Shown here: positions 14,204-24,197 of the stretch, one piece after another
How positions within the stretch are numbered: position 1 is the first letter of the stretch
Layout: every line of letters starts with the position of its first letter
Assembly (NCBI GenBank): GCA_900318885.1
Contig: ONMN01000011.1
Coordinates: 1-48,807 of the forward strand
DNA: 48,807 nucleotides
Source: an uncultured Prevotellaceae bacterium
Lineage (GTDB): Bacteria; Bacteroidota; Bacteroidia; Bacteroidales; Bacteroidaceae
Direction of reading: 5' to 3'
Notes under the pieces: generated by a model
Told to the model about the DNA's origin: nothing
Database searches by the model: none
The model's input: only the letters and a program-made list of their open reading frames with translations
Program-made: the position numbers and the translations under genes

Positions 14204-15172
14204 ATGATAGAGAAGCATATTGTATTAGAAGACATAGACCCCGTAGTGTTCTACGGCATTGGCAACCAGCACCTGCAGATGCTGCGAGCCCTGTACCCCA
14301 AGCTGCGCATTGTAGCGCGCGACAACGTCATCCGCATCCTCGGCGACGAGGAACAGATGGCCTCCTTCGAGGAAGCGTCCGAGAAGCTGCGCCAGCATAT
14401 TGTACGCTTCAATACCCTCCGTGAGGAGGACATTCTGGACATCGTCAAGGGACACCGCACGAAGGATGAAGTAGCGGACGGCGTGGTGGTCTATTCGATG
14501 TCAGGACGAGCCATCAAGGCCCGCTCAGAGAACCAGCAGAAGCTGATTGATGCCTATGCCGAGAATGACATGGTATTCGCCGTAGGCCCTGCAGGAACCG
14601 GCAAGACGTACCTGTCGATAGCCCTGGCCGTGAAGGCCTTGAAGGAAAAGACGGCAAAGAAGATCATCCTGTCGCGTCCAGCCGTTGAGGCTGGTGAGAA
14701 ACTGGGATTTCTGCCTGGCGACATGAAGGATAAGATTGATCCCTATCTGCAACCGTTGTACGACGCACTGGAGGACATGCTGCCACAGGTGAAGCTACAG
14801 GACATGATGGAGAAGCACGTCATCCAGATAGCCCCGCTGGCGTTTATGCGCGGGCGCACGTTGAGTGATGCCGTCGTCATCTTGGACGAAGCCCAGAACA
14901 CGACCCCACAGCAAATCCGGATGTTTCTGACGCGCATGGGTTGGAATACGAAGATGATTATTACGGGTGACATGACGCAGATAGACCTGCCGAAGTCGCA
15001 GAAGAGCGGACTGGTGGAGGCACTGCACATCCTGAACGGCGTCGAGGGTATCGGCATTGTTGAACTGGACCGCAAGGACATCGTCCGCCACAAGCTGGTA
15101 ACCCGCATCGTCAACGCTTACGATAAATTCGATAAAGAACAACATAAAGATGAAAGCATTAACAAAGACTGA
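14204..15172 (+). CDS. PhoH-like ATPase
   Basis: A 322-residue P-loop ATPase of the PhoH/PhoL family. It has Walker A GPAGTGKT (128-135) and Walker [10 protein letters not shown] (224-232), and the family motif [16 protein letters not shown] between them. An N-terminal region of about 100 residues precedes the ATPase. PhoH-like proteins are thought to act in RNA metabolism, often beside ybeY-type endonuclease genes; none is adjacent here. The gene overlaps purC by 23 bases, an unusually long overlap but with both frames complete. Confidence 0.92.
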   Translation: MIEKHIVLEDIDPVVFYGIGNQHLQMLRALYPKLRIVARDNVIRILGDEEQMASFEEASEKLRQHIVRFNTLREEDILDIVKGHRTKDEVADGVVVYSMSGRAIKARSENQQKLIDAYAENDMVFAVGPAGTGKTYLSIALAVKALKEKTAKKIILSRPAVEAGEKLGFLPGDMKDKIDPYLQPLYDALEDMLPQVKLQDMMEKHVIQIAPLAFMRGRTLSDAVVILDEAQNTTPQQIRMFLTRMGWNTKMIITGDMTQIDLPKSQKSGLVEALHILNGVEGIGIVELDRKDIVRHKLVTRIVNAYDKFDKEQHKDESINKD

Positions 15173-16103
15173 TTTCCATTTCAATGGACAGAAGAGCGTG
15201 TACCACGGAAAGGTACGCGATGTGTACAACATCAACGACGACCTGATGGTGATGGTGGCCACCGACCGCATCTCCGCTTTCGACGTCGTACTGCCGAAGG
15301 GCATCCCCTTCAAGGGTCAGGTGCTGAACCAGATTGCCGCGAAGTTCCTGGATGCCACTACCGACATCTGTCCGAACTGGAAACTGGCTACCCCCGACCC
15401 CATGGTCACCGTAGGTTTGAAGTGCGAGGGTTTCCGTGTGGAGATGATTATCCGCTCTATCCTCACTGGCTCTGCCTGGCGTGAGTACAAAAACGGCTGT
15501 CGTGAGTTGTGTGGCGTGAAACTGCCAGACGGCATGAAGGAAAACGAGCGTTTCCCTGAGCCCATCATCACTCCGACCACCAAGGCCGACGAGGGTCACG
15601 ACATGAACATCTCGAAGGAAGAGATCATCGCCCAGGGCATCGTCTCTGCCGAGGACTACGCCATCATGGAGGACTACACGCGCAAGATTTTTGCCCGTGG
15701 TCAGATGATTGCCGAGAAGCGCGGACTCATCCTCGTTGATACCAAGTACGAGTTTGGCAAGCGCGACGGCAAGGTGTACCTCATCGACGAGATTCACACC
15801 CCCGACTCCAGCCGCTACTTCTATGCCGACGGCTATGAGGAGAAGTTGGCCAAGGGTGAGCCCCAGCGCCAGCTGTCGAAGGAGTTCGTGCGTCAGTGGC
15901 TCATCGAGCACGACTTCATGAACGAGCCCGGTCAGGTGATGCCTGAGATTACCGACGAGTATGCCGAGAGCGTATCAGACCGCTACATCGAACTCTACGA
16001 GCACATCGTAGGCGAGAAGTTCGACAAGGCTACTGAGGAAGGCGATATTGCCCAGCGCATTGAGAAGAACGTCAGCGAATGGCTTACCAGCAGGAACAAA
16101 TAA
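15150..16103 (+). CDS. purC: SAICAR synthetase
   Basis: A 317-residue phosphoribosylaminoimidazole-succinocarboxamide synthase of purine biosynthesis, joining CAIR and aspartate with ATP. It has the N-terminal glycine-rich ATP motif [25 protein letters not shown], and the SAICAR signatures [12 protein letters not shown] and [14 protein letters not shown]. Length is that of the longer eukaryote/Bacteroidetes form. The start is inside the end of phoH, and the 3' end overlaps menG by 25 bases, so the three are tightly packed. Confidence 0.96.
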   Translation: MKALTKTDFHFNGQKSVYHGKVRDVYNINDDLMVMVATDRISAFDVVLPKGIPFKGQVLNQIAAKFLDATTDICPNWKLATPDPMVTVGLKCEGFRVEMIIRSILTGSAWREYKNGCRELCGVKLPDGMKENERFPEPIITPTTKADEGHDMNISKEEIIAQGIVSAEDYAIMEDYTRKIFARGQMIAEKRGLILVDTKYEFGKRDGKVYLIDEIHTPDSSRYFYADGYEEKLAKGEPQRQLSKEFVRQWLIEHDFMNEPGQVMPEITDEYAESVSDRYIELYEHIVGEKFDKATEEGDIAQRIEKNVSEWLTSRNK

Positions 16104-16813
16104 ACCCATACACCTGCGGAGACAAAGCACAACAGGTGGAGGCGATGTTCGACAACATTGCCCCTACCTATGACACACTCAATCACCGACTTTCCTGGAA
16201 CATCGACAAGGGGTGGCGACGCAAGGCCATCAAGCAGTTGGAACCCTTCGCCCCCAAGAAACTCCTTGACGTGGCAACAGGCACAGGCGACTTTGCCATA
16301 CAGGCCTGTCAGATGCTGGACGGCGTACATGTCACAGGCATCGACATCAGCGAAGGTATGATGGACGTCGGACGGAAGAAAGTCAACGAACTGGGGCTCA
16401 CTGAACGCATCACTTTCGAGCGCGAAGACTGTACCCGCCTCTCCTACCCTGACGCAACTTTTGACGCCGTAACAGCGGCCTTCGGCATCCGCAACTTTGC
16501 CGACCTCGACGCAGGACTGCGCGAGATGTGCCGTGTGCTACAGCCTGGTGGACACCTCAGCATCGTGGAACTGACGACACCCGTCTCGTTCCCCATGCGA
16601 CAGCTGTTCCACATCTACTCTCATACGGTGCTGCCCGTCTACGGACGACTTATTTCCAAAGACACCAGCGCCTACTCTTATCTCACCAAGACCATCGAGG
16701 CGTTCCCGCAGGGCGAGCGCATGGTGGACATCTTGAAGAAGGCAGGCTTTGCCGAGGCATCGTTCCGACGGTTGACCTTCGGCATCTGCACGATGTATTT
16801 CGCAAAAAAATAG
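16079..16813 (+). CDS. menG: demethylmenaquinone methyltransferase
   Basis: A 244-residue class I SAM methyltransferase of the UbiE/MenG family, the last step of menaquinone synthesis. Visible signatures are [17 protein letters not shown] near the N-terminus, the SAM motif [13 protein letters not shown] (about 60-72), and [20 protein letters not shown]. With menA at 12077 it shows that the organism makes menaquinone and very likely uses it for anaerobic respiration. Ubiquinone is not expected in this phylum, so menG is a better name than ubiE. Confidence 0.94.
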   Translation: MAYQQEQINPYTCGDKAQQVEAMFDNIAPTYDTLNHRLSWNIDKGWRRKAIKQLEPFAPKKLLDVATGTGDFAIQACQMLDGVHVTGIDISEGMMDVGRKKVNELGLTERITFEREDCTRLSYPDATFDAVTAAFGIRNFADLDAGLREMCRVLQPGGHLSIVELTTPVSFPMRQLFHIYSHTVLPVYGRLISKDTSAYSYLTKTIEAFPQGERMVDILKKAGFAEASFRRLTFGICTMYFAKK

Positions 16814-16837
16814 TTTCAACCCAACAACCCAACCACT

Positions 16838-17587
16838 ATGGACAAGTACGGACTCATCGGTTATCCACTGGGACACTCGTTCTCCATCAGCTACTTCAAC
16901 CAGAGGTTTCATGATGAAGACATCGACGCTGTCTACGAGAATTTCGAGATTCCCACCATCGACATCCTGCCCGAGGTGCTCAGTCAGAACCCAGAACTGA
17001 AAGGCCTCAACGTCACCATACCCTACAAGGAGAAGGTGATACCGTTCCTCGACAGCATATCGCCAGAGGCACGGGCCATCGGAGCCGTCAACGTCATCCG
17101 AGTCATCCACGAGGGTAAGAATATCAAGCTGAAGGGCTACAACTCGGATGTCATCGGATTCACACAGAGCATAGAACCCATGCTCGAAAAGAAATGGCAC
17201 AAGAAGGCACTCATCCTGGGAACAGGAGGAGCGTCGAAAGCCATCGACTACGGACTGCGCAACCTGGGACTCGAAACCGTCTTCGTCAGTCGCTACGAGC
17301 GTCCTGGAACCATCCAGTACGAACGTATCACGCCCGAAGTCGTGAAAGAGTATAACGTCATCGTCAACTGCACCCCGCTGGGTATGTATCCCAAGACGGA
17401 GGAGTGTCCGCTGTTGCCTTACGAGGCTATGGACAGCCACACCATCCTCTACGACCTCATCTACAACCCCGACGAGACGCTGTTTATGCGCAAGGGTGCT
17501 GCACAAGGTGCACAAGTGAAGAACGGACTGGAAATGCTGCTCCTGCAGGCTTTTGCCTCGTGGGAGTTCTGGCACGAAAATAAATAG
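16838..17587 (+). CDS. aroE: shikimate dehydrogenase
   Basis: A 249-residue NADP-dependent enzyme reducing 3-dehydroshikimate in aromatic amino acid synthesis. The substrate loop GYPLGHSFSISYFN is at the N-terminus, NVTIPYKEKV carries the catalytic Lys, GAVNVI follows, and the Rossmann loop LGTGGASKAI leads the NADP domain. ATG at 16838 follows 24 bases after menG. At 249 residues it is a little shorter than E. coli AroE, normal for Bacteroidetes. Confidence 0.93.
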   Translation: MDKYGLIGYPLGHSFSISYFNQRFHDEDIDAVYENFEIPTIDILPEVLSQNPELKGLNVTIPYKEKVIPFLDSISPEARAIGAVNVIRVIHEGKNIKLKGYNSDVIGFTQSIEPMLEKKWHKKALILGTGGASKAIDYGLRNLGLETVFVSRYERPGTIQYERITPEVVKEYNVIVNCTPLGMYPKTEECPLLPYEAMDSHTILYDLIYNPDETLFMRKGAAQGAQVKNGLEMLLLQAFASWEFWHENK

Positions 17588-17594
17588 AATAACA

Positions 17595-18716
17595 ATGGCA
17601 GAATATATAGAGAAAATCGACGAACTGACCCGTCAGTACAACGACGCCATCAATGCGCTGGAGGATTCATATAACATGGAGTCCTCACAGGTTTCTGGTT
17701 TGCAGATCCTGACATCGTCAAAACTGAAACACCAGTACTCAAAGAAATATGAAGAGTTGGCGAAAGAATATCTTGGCAAGCGAAAAGAGATTTTCGAAGA
17801 ATACAAGAAGAACAACCCCGAATGGACGAAGAACCGTAAGATATGGGGCTGGATGTTCATCATAGGCATTATCTGCGCAATGGTTTGTTGCGGAGCATCG
17901 TTGCCATCATCGGAGGAACCGGCATCAGCCGTTGCTTCGCAGGCTGTCAGCAACAATCAGGAAGCTACGCTGTGGAATGCCGAGAATATTCCCATTCCCT
18001 ACTTGCAGGACTCGACACAATATGTCTCTAATCCCGACTATGTGCTGAAACAGGAAACTGTCGACAAGATGAACGTCACGCTGAAACGTCTGGAAAACGA
18101 GCTAGGCGTCCAGTCGGTAGTCATCGTGGTCAACAATATCGAAAACGACGACCCCTTCCGCTTTGCACAGGAGGTGGGTAACAAATATGGCGTAGGCTAT
18201 GGCAACAAGGGACTCATGGTAGTCGTGGGCTACCAGGACCATAGCATCAACATCTCGCCAGGACGTGCATTGGAGGCTGACCTGACAGATGCCGAATGTC
18301 ATCGTCTGGAACAGGAATACGTCGTGCCTGCCATGCGCGCAGAAATGCCCGACAGTGCGATGTACTACTTGACTGAGGCAATTTATTCTACCTTGCAGAA
18401 GAAAGAACTGCCCCAGATGTCGAACCTGTTGGGCGACAGTGGTGATGATGGTCTGGGAACCATCGGAATTGCCACACTGGCAATCATTGCCTGGTGTGTG
18501 TTCTTCCTGCGCAAGAACCGCGAATACCACTGGCTTGGCATGGCTGGTGCCGCATCACTGCTGGCCAACCCGTTCTACGAGGCATCCCACAGCAGTGGTG
18601 GCGGAGGCGGCTTCGGCGGCTTCAGCGGTGGCGGTGGTCACTTTGGAGGCGGTGGCGGAGGCGGCCATTTCGGAGGAGGTTCCTTCGGTGGTGGTGGCGC
18701 TACGTCACGCTGGTAA
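17595..18716 (+). CDS. TPM-domain membrane protein with Gly-rich tail
   Basis: A 373-residue protein. A cytoplasmic coiled coil (about 1-75, rich in Glu/Lys/Tyr) precedes a transmembrane span (WGWMFIIGIICAMVCCGA, about 87-104). The TPM (Psb32/YgcG) domain at about 125-265 contains RLENELGVQSVVIVVNNI and GYGNKGLMVVVGY. Another hydrophobic region and a low-complexity tail of Gly with Phe, His and Ser end it. TPM proteins with LemA partners are often encoded together and are implicated in envelope stress or acid phosphatase-like activities. ATG at 17595 is chosen over a start inside aroE (17553). It lies 35 bases before lemA. Confidence 0.83.
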   Translation: MAEYIEKIDELTRQYNDAINALEDSYNMESSQVSGLQILTSSKLKHQYSKKYEELAKEYLGKRKEIFEEYKKNNPEWTKNRKIWGWMFIIGIICAMVCCGASLPSSEEPASAVASQAVSNNQEATLWNAENIPIPYLQDSTQYVSNPDYVLKQETVDKMNVTLKRLENELGVQSVVIVVNNIENDDPFRFAQEVGNKYGVGYGNKGLMVVVGYQDHSINISPGRALEADLTDAECHRLEQEYVVPAMRAEMPDSAMYYLTEAIYSTLQKKELPQMSNLLGDSGDDGLGTIGIATLAIIAWCVFFLRKNREYHWLGMAGAASLLANPFYEASHSSGGGGGFGGFSGGGGHFGGGGGGGHFGGGSFGGGGATSRW

Positions 18717-18751
18717 AACGATTTTATTAACTTTTTTAAAAATAAAACATT

Positions 18752-19339
18752 ATGAAATTAAGTAAATCAACTATCGGAATCATCGCAGCTGTTGTCGTTG
18801 TCGTCATGTGGGCTGCAAGTGCTTACAACTCAATGGTCGGAGAGCAGGAGAAAGCTACTACTGCCTTCGCTAACGTACAGTCGGCTTATCAGCGTCGCGC
18901 TGACCTCATCCCTAACCTCGTAGAGGTCGTCAAAGGCTATGCTTCACACGAGAAAGAAACCTTCGAGGCTGTTGTCAACGCCCGTGCAAAGGCTACACAG
19001 GTAACCATCGACCCGTCAAACATGACTCCTGAGAAGATGAAGGAATTCCAGCAGGCTCAGGGCGAGCTGGGTTCTGCACTGGGTCGTCTGCTTGCCGTAC
19101 AGGAGAACTATCCTGAACTGAAGGCCAACGAGAACTTCCGCGACCTGCAGGTACAGTTGGAAGGCACCGAGAACCGCATCAACGAGGCTCGCAACACGTT
19201 TAACGGTGTCGTACAGAACTACAACACCTATATCCGCAAGTTCCCCAAGAACATCATCGCTGGTATCTTCGGCTTCAACACCATGGATAAGTTCCAGGCC
19301 GATGCTGATGCTCAGAATGCTCCAAAAGTAAAATTCTAA
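18752..19339 (+). CDS. lemA: LemA family protein
   Basis: A 195-residue membrane-anchored protein. One N-terminal span (IGIIAAVVVVVMWAASAYNS) is followed by the LemA helical bundle with QSAYQRRADLIPNLVEVVKGYASHE and the C-terminal NIIAGIFGF. LemA proteins sit in the membrane with their bulk outside the cytoplasm. The function is poorly known. The pairing with the TPM protein upstream is the usual one. Only 1 base separates it from purM. Confidence 0.93.
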   Translation: MKLSKSTIGIIAAVVVVVMWAASAYNSMVGEQEKATTAFANVQSAYQRRADLIPNLVEVVKGYASHEKETFEAVVNARAKATQVTIDPSNMTPEKMKEFQQAQGELGSALGRLLAVQENYPELKANENFRDLQVQLEGTENRINEARNTFNGVVQNYNTYIRKFPKNIIAGIFGFNTMDKFQADADAQNAPKVKF

Positions 19340-19340
19340 T

Positions 19341-20510
19341 ATGAACAACCGTTATATGCAGCGTGGCGTCTCTGCCGCAAAGGAGGACGTCCATGCTGCT
19401 ATCAAAAACATCGACAAGGGTATCTTCCCGCAGGCCTTCTGCAAGATCATCCCTGACATACTCGGAGGTGACCCAGAGTATTGTAACATCATGCATGCTG
19501 ATGGTGCTGGCACAAAATCGTCGCTGGCCTACATGTATTGGAAAGAAACGGGCGACCTCAGCGTATGGAAGGGTATTGCACAGGATGCCATCGTCATGAA
19601 TACCGATGACCTGCTCTGCGTGGGTGCTGTTGATAACATCCTCGTTTCTTCCACCATCGGACGCAACAAGATGCTCGTTCCAGGCGAGGTCATCTCGGCC
19701 ATCATCAATGGTACCGACGAGCTGTTGGCAGAACTCCGCGAGATGGGTATCGGCATCTGGCCTACAGGTGGTGAAACAGCTGATGTGGGCGACCTCGTGC
19801 GCACCATCATTGTCGACTCTACCGTTACCTGCCGCATGCGTCGTGCTGACGTCATCGACAATGCCAACATCCGTCCAGGCGACGTCATCGTTGGTCTTTC
19901 CTCTACGGGACAGGCTACTTACGAGAAGCGCTACAATGGTGGTATGGGCTCCAATGGTCTGACCTCAGCGCGTCACGACGTCTTCGCCAAATACCTGGCC
20001 GAGAAATATCCTGAGAGCTTCGACCACGCCGTGCCTGATGAACTGGTCTACAGCGGCAAGTATCAGCTGGATAGCGTGGTTGACGGTTCACCCGTCAACG
20101 CCGGTCAACTGGTTCTATCCCCCACCCGCACCTATGCGCCTGTCATCAAGCGCCTGCTCGATGAGCTGCGCCCTGAGATTCATGGTATGGTGCATTGCAC
20201 AGGTGGCGCCCAGACCAAGGTGCTCCACTTCGTCAACGACAACTGCCGTGTCGTCAAGGACAACATGTTCCCCGTTCCCCCACTCTTCCGTGCCATCCAC
20301 GATTGTTCTGGCACAGACTGGAAGGAAATGTACCAGGTGTTCAACATGGGACACCGCATGGAAATCTACGTTCGTCCTGAGGTAGCCGATCAGGTCATTG
20401 CCCTCTCGAAGTCGTTCAACATCGACGCACAAGTCGTAGGCCACATCGAGGAAGGCAAGAAGAGCCTCACCATCAAGAGCGAATTCGGAACTTTTGAATA
20501 TGGAGAATAA
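19341..20510 (+). CDS. purM: phosphoribosylformylglycinamidine cyclo-ligase
   Basis: A 389-residue ATP-dependent AIR synthetase of purine biosynthesis. Family motifs: HADGAGTKSSLAY near residue 52, NTDDLLCVGA near 92, GGETADVGDL near 148, and HGMVHCTGGAQTK (about 280-292). It is about 40 residues longer than E. coli PurM, as in other Bacteroidetes. With purC it makes two purine genes in this unit. Its end overlaps prfA by 11 bases. Confidence 0.93.
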   Translation: MNNRYMQRGVSAAKEDVHAAIKNIDKGIFPQAFCKIIPDILGGDPEYCNIMHADGAGTKSSLAYMYWKETGDLSVWKGIAQDAIVMNTDDLLCVGAVDNILVSSTIGRNKMLVPGEVISAIINGTDELLAELREMGIGIWPTGGETADVGDLVRTIIVDSTVTCRMRRADVIDNANIRPGDVIVGLSSTGQATYEKRYNGGMGSNGLTSARHDVFAKYLAEKYPESFDHAVPDELVYSGKYQLDSVVDGSPVNAGQLVLSPTRTYAPVIKRLLDELRPEIHGMVHCTGGAQTKVLHFVNDNCRVVKDNMFPVPPLFRAIHDCSGTDWKEMYQVFNMGHRMEIYVRPEVADQVIALSKSFNIDAQVVGHIEEGKKSLTIKSEFGTFEYGE

Positions 20511-21609
20511 CAGTATACTACAAAAATTGGACGGTCTGGAGGCTCGCTTTGAGGAGGTGTCGACACTGATTACCGACCCTGACGTGATAGCCGACCAAAA
20601 CCGTTTCGTGAAACTGACAAAAGAGTACAAGGACTTGGGCGACATCATGGACGCCCGTAAGCGCTACATCGCCTGTTTGAACAGTATCAAAGAGGCGAAG
20701 GACATCCTGGCCAACGAGAGTGACCCAGAGATGAAGGAGATGGCCCGCGAAGAGCTGTCGGAGAACGAAGCGCTACAACCGAAGTTAGAGGAGGAAATCA
20801 AGATAGCCCTCATTCCCAAAGACCCAGAGGATGCGAAGAACGTGCAGATGGAGATTCGTGCAGGAACGGGTGGCGACGAGGCCGCCCTGTTTGCAGGCGA
20901 CTTGTTTAAGATGTACAAGAGTTTCTGCGATTCGAAGGGTTGGCAGTTGTCTATCACCAGCGTCTCGGAGGGTGCTGTGGGTGGTTTCAAGGAAATTGAC
21001 TTTGCCGTCAGCGGTGCTGATGTCTATGGCACGCTGAAGTATGAGTCGGGGGTTCATCGTGTTCAGCGTGTGCCTGCCACAGAGACGCAGGGTCGCATGC
21101 ATACCTCGGCCGCAACGGTTGCCGTGCTGCCTGAAGCTGACAAGTTTGAGGTGCACGTGAACGAGGGAGAAATCAAGTGGGACACCTTCCGTTCGAGCGG
21201 TGCCGGTGGTCAGAACGTGAACAAAGTGGAATCGGGCGTTCGTCTGCGCTATATGTGGAAGAACCCCAATACTGGCGAGACGGAGGAGATCCTGATAGAA
21301 TGTACTGAGACGCGCGACCAACCTAAGAATAAGGAACGCGCACTCTCGCGCTTGTATACCTTTATATATGATAAGGAGCATCAGAAGTATATGGACGACA
21401 TCGCCTCACGACGCAAGAGCCTCGTGTCAACGGGCGACCGCTCGGCCAAAATTCGTACCTATAACTTCCCACAAGGACGTGTCACCGACCACCGCATCGG
21501 CTATACGACCCACGACCTGCAGGGTTTCCTGGCTGGCGATATCCAACCCATGATTGACGCCCTGACCGTGGCCGAGAACGCAGAACGCATGAAAGAAACA
21601 GAACTATGA
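20500..21609 (+). CDS. prfA: peptide chain release factor 1
   Basis: A 369-residue class I release factor that recognises UAA and UAG and triggers peptide release. The GGQ motif is at 236-238 within [15 protein letters not shown], and the codon-recognition region and C-terminal domain are complete. The start is ATG at 20500, inside the end of purM; an in-frame TTG two codons upstream is a less likely start. No programmed frameshift is needed, unlike prfB. The stop overlaps the pyrF ATG by 4 bases. Confidence 0.95.
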   Translation: MENNSILQKLDGLEARFEEVSTLITDPDVIADQNRFVKLTKEYKDLGDIMDARKRYIACLNSIKEAKDILANESDPEMKEMAREELSENEALQPKLEEEIKIALIPKDPEDAKNVQMEIRAGTGGDEAALFAGDLFKMYKSFCDSKGWQLSITSVSEGAVGGFKEIDFAVSGADVYGTLKYESGVHRVQRVPATETQGRMHTSAATVAVLPEADKFEVHVNEGEIKWDTFRSSGAGGQNVNKVESGVRLRYMWKNPNTGETEEILIECTETRDQPKNKERALSRLYTFIYDKEHQKYMDDIASRRKSLVSTGDRSAKIRTYNFPQGRVTDHRIGYTTHDLQGFLAGDIQPMIDALTVAENAERMKETEL

Positions 21610-22460
21610 ACAGACAAGAATTAATACAGCAGATTAAGAAGAAGCAGAGTTTTCTCTGCGTAGGTCTCGATACAGATATCAACAAGATACCGCAGTGTAT
21701 CATTGACGAGGCAAAGGAGAAAGACGGCGAGGACTACATTTTCCGCGCCCTCTGCGAGTTCAACGCCTTGATCATTGATGCCACAGCCCCCTATTGCGTG
21801 GCCTACAAGCCTAACCTCGCTTTCTACGAGGCATACGGAGTGGATGGCATCCTGGCTTTCGAGGCTACCATCGACTATCTGAAGGAGGAGTATCCCAACC
21901 ACTTCATTATTGCCGATGCCAAACGCGGCGATATCGGCAACACATCGAAGATGTATGCCAAGACGTTCTTCGAGGAGTATGACGTGGATGCCCTGACGGT
22001 AGCTCCTTATATGGGCGAGGATAGTGTCACGCCGTTCCTTGGCTATGACGACAAGTGGGTCATCCTGTTGGCACTGACGTCGAATAAAGGCTCACACGAC
22101 TTCCAACTGACGGAGGATGCACAGGGCGAGCGTCTGTTTGAAAAGGTGCTGAAGAAGAGTCAGGAATGGGGCAACGAGGATAACATGATGTACGTCGTTG
22201 GTGCCACACAAGGTCAGATGTTTGAAGACATCCGCAAGGTAGCCCCCAAGCACTTCCTGCTGGTTCCTGGTGTTGGTGCACAAGGCGGAAGTCTCGAAGA
22301 GGTTTGCAAATATGGCATGATTCCTGGCGAGATTGGGCTGTTAGTCAATTCCTCTCGCGGAATTATCTATGCTTCTCAGGATGAGGACTTTGCCGAAGTG
22401 GCAGGACAGAAAGCAAAGGAGTTGCAAGAGCAAATGGCAAAAATAATTTGCAATTCGTAA
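21606..22460 (+). CDS. pyrF: orotidine-5'-phosphate decarboxylase (type 2)
   Basis: A 284-residue enzyme making UMP. The active-site segment DAKRGDIG (104-111) carries the Lys of the Asp-Lys-Asp network. N-terminal [10 protein letters not shown] is the substrate-loop start, and [10 protein letters not shown] binds phosphate. The long form (about 270-280 residues) is type 2, typical of Bacteroidetes and Actinobacteria. ATGA overlap with prfA. It ends the long phoH unit. Confidence 0.95.
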   Translation: MNRQELIQQIKKKQSFLCVGLDTDINKIPQCIIDEAKEKDGEDYIFRALCEFNALIIDATAPYCVAYKPNLAFYEAYGVDGILAFEATIDYLKEEYPNHFIIADAKRGDIGNTSKMYAKTFFEEYDVDALTVAPYMGEDSVTPFLGYDDKWVILLALTSNKGSHDFQLTEDAQGERLFEKVLKKSQEWGNEDNMMYVVGATQGQMFEDIRKVAPKHFLLVPGVGAQGGSLEEVCKYGMIPGEIGLLVNSSRGIIYASQDEDFAEVAGQKAKELQEQMAKIICNS

Positions 22461-22482
22461 CTTATAATACATAAAAAATTCG

Positions 22483-22490
22483 TACCTTTG
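22483..22490 (+). promoter_or_regulatory. -7 box of the pheS unit
   Basis: TACCTTTG, 29 bases before the pheS ATG. No TTTG at the right -33 spacing. The leader holds a 12-bp perfect palindrome, ATAGAATTCTAT (22499-22510). No attenuator or T-box is seen. Confidence 0.72.
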
Positions 22491-22519
22491 CACTCAAAAT
22501 AGAATTCTATTATAGAAAC

Positions 22520-23578
22520 ATGATACTTGAAAAGATTGACCAACTTCTGAAAGAAGTACAAACATTAAACGCGCAGAATGCTGAGGAAGTAGAGCAGCTG
22601 CGCCTTAAATACCTGAGTAAGAAAGGCGAGATTACGCTCTTGATGAACGATTTCCGCGAAGTACCTGCTGACCAGAAAAAAGAGGTCGGCATGAAGATTA
22701 ACGAGCTGAAGACGCTGGCCACAGAGCGCATCAATCAGTTACGCGAAAATTGCTCTACTCAGGAAGGCGACAACGAAGGCATCGACCTGACACGTACGCC
22801 CTACCCCATTGGACTGGGTACGCGTCATCCGCTGACCATCGTCACCAACGAGATTATCGACATCTTCTCGCGAATGGGATTTGTTCTGGCAGACGGCCCT
22901 GAGGTAGAGGACGATTTGCATGTGTTCACAAAGATGAACTTTGCTGCCGACCATCCGGCTCGCGACATGCAGGACACCTTCTTTGTCAGCCAGCATCCAA
23001 ATGATGTCACCAAGAACATCCTGTTGCGCTCACACACATCAAGCGTACAGGCTCGTGTGATGGAGAATATGCATACGGAAGACGGTAAACTGACTGCTCC
23101 TATCCGCGTCATTTGTCCTGGACGTGTATATCGTAATGAGGCTATCACGGCTCGTGCACACTGTTTCTTCCATCAGGTGGAAGGACTGTATATCGACAAG
23201 AATGTTTCGTTCACCGACCTGAAGCAGGTGCTGCTCTCATTCGCTCGCGAGATGTTCGGACCAGACACCCAGATTCGCCTGCGTCCCTCGTATTTCCCAT
23301 TCACGGAGCCCAGCGCTGAGATGGATATCTCGTGCTTCATCTGTGGTGGCGAAGGTTGCGGATTCTGCAAACATACTGGTTGGGTGGAGATTCTCGGATG
23401 TGGTATGGTTGACCCCAACGTGCTCGAGCAGTGTGGCATCGACTCCAAAGAGTACAGCGGCTATGCTTTCGGCATGGGTGTAGAGCGTATCACCAACTTG
23501 AAATATCGCGTCTCTGACCTCCGTATGTTCTCTGAAAACGACGTACGCTTCCTGAAGGAATTCGAATCAGCAAACTAA
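22520..23578 (+). CDS. pheS: phenylalanyl-tRNA synthetase alpha chain
   Basis: A 352-residue class II synthetase alpha subunit, working as an alpha2-beta2 tetramer with PheT (not in this window). An N-terminal coiled coil (about 1-85) contacts tRNA-Phe. Class II motifs follow: HPLTIVTNEI (about 103), motif 2 VYRNEAITARAHCFFHQVEG, and the motif 3 region GCGMVDPNVLEQCGID with AFGMGVERI near the C-terminus. The CFICGGEGCGFC segment is normal for the family. The separation from pheT is common in Bacteroidetes. Confidence 0.95.
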   Translation: MILEKIDQLLKEVQTLNAQNAEEVEQLRLKYLSKKGEITLLMNDFREVPADQKKEVGMKINELKTLATERINQLRENCSTQEGDNEGIDLTRTPYPIGLGTRHPLTIVTNEIIDIFSRMGFVLADGPEVEDDLHVFTKMNFAADHPARDMQDTFFVSQHPNDVTKNILLRSHTSSVQARVMENMHTEDGKLTAPIRVICPGRVYRNEAITARAHCFFHQVEGLYIDKNVSFTDLKQVLLSFAREMFGPDTQIRLRPSYFPFTEPSAEMDISCFICGGEGCGFCKHTGWVEILGCGMVDPNVLEQCGIDSKEYSGYAFGMGVERITNLKYRVSDLRMFSENDVRFLKEFESAN

Positions 23579-23585
23579 ACAGGGC

Positions 23586-24194
23586 ATGAAACTCGTTCTC
23601 ATGACACAACCCACGTTCTTCGTGGAGGAAGATAAAATCCTGACGTCACTCTTCGAGGAGGGACTCGACAACCTGCATCTGTATAAGCCAGGGTCCGAGC
23701 CCATCTATTCTGAACGACTGCTGACATTGCTGCCGGACGATTACTACAAGAAGATTACCGTTCATGACAATTTCTACCTCAAGGAAGAATACAAGTTGCG
23801 TGGTATTCACATTGACGACGAGACCACTCCTGCACCAAAAGGCTATCGAGGAAACATCAGTCGTACATGTACGCATCTGGACCAACTGAAGGCTGCCAAG
23901 AAGAATGCCGATTATGTGCTGTTGAAATACATCTTTGACAGTCAGACGGAACCAGACCAGAAAGCGTCATTCACCGCCGAGGAGCTGAAAGAGGCATCGC
24001 GTCGTGGACTCATCGACCGCCACGTGTATGCGCTGGGAGGCATGAATCTCGACACTATCAAGATGGCCAAGGACTTAGGTTTCGGAGGTATCGTCATCAG
24101 CGGTGACCTCTGGAATCGTTTCAACATCCAGCAGGAACTGGACTATCAGGCATTGATTGATCATTTTGCAAAACTACGTAAAGCTATAGGATAA
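23586..24194 (+). CDS. ThiE/TenI-like thiamine phosphate synthase family protein
   Basis: A 202-residue TIM-barrel protein. Its ends have the family pattern: FFVEEDKILTSLFEEGLDNLHLYKP at the N-terminus and HVYALGGMNLDTIKMAKDLGFGGIVISG near the C-terminus, corresponding to the phosphate-binding GGI and GVAV motifs of ThiE. The middle is divergent: NISRTCTHLDQLKAAKKNADYVLLKYIFDS replaces the pyrimidine-site residues I would expect. It sits between pheS and prs, away from thiamine genes. A real ThiE role is therefore uncertain. Confidence 0.75.
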   Translation: MKLVLMTQPTFFVEEDKILTSLFEEGLDNLHLYKPGSEPIYSERLLTLLPDDYYKKITVHDNFYLKEEYKLRGIHIDDETTPAPKGYRGNISRTCTHLDQLKAAKKNADYVLLKYIFDSQTEPDQKASFTAEELKEASRRGLIDRHVYALGGMNLDTIKMAKDLGFGGIVISGDLWNRFNIQQELDYQALIDHFAKLRKAIG

Positions 24195-24197
24195 GCT

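Noticed and set aside
15159-15911. Minus-strand frame of 250 residues
   Set aside because: Antisense to purC, which is fully conserved.
16538-17575. Minus-strand frame of 345 residues
   Set aside because: Antisense to menG and aroE, both complete; no family pattern.
14204-22460. A specialised purine operon
   Set aside because: Only purC and purM are purine genes; the rest are unrelated housekeeping genes, so this is a normal mixed unit.
22491-22519. T-box or attenuator before pheS
   Set aside because: The leader is only 29 bases and has a simple palindrome but no leader peptide, Phe codon run or terminator.
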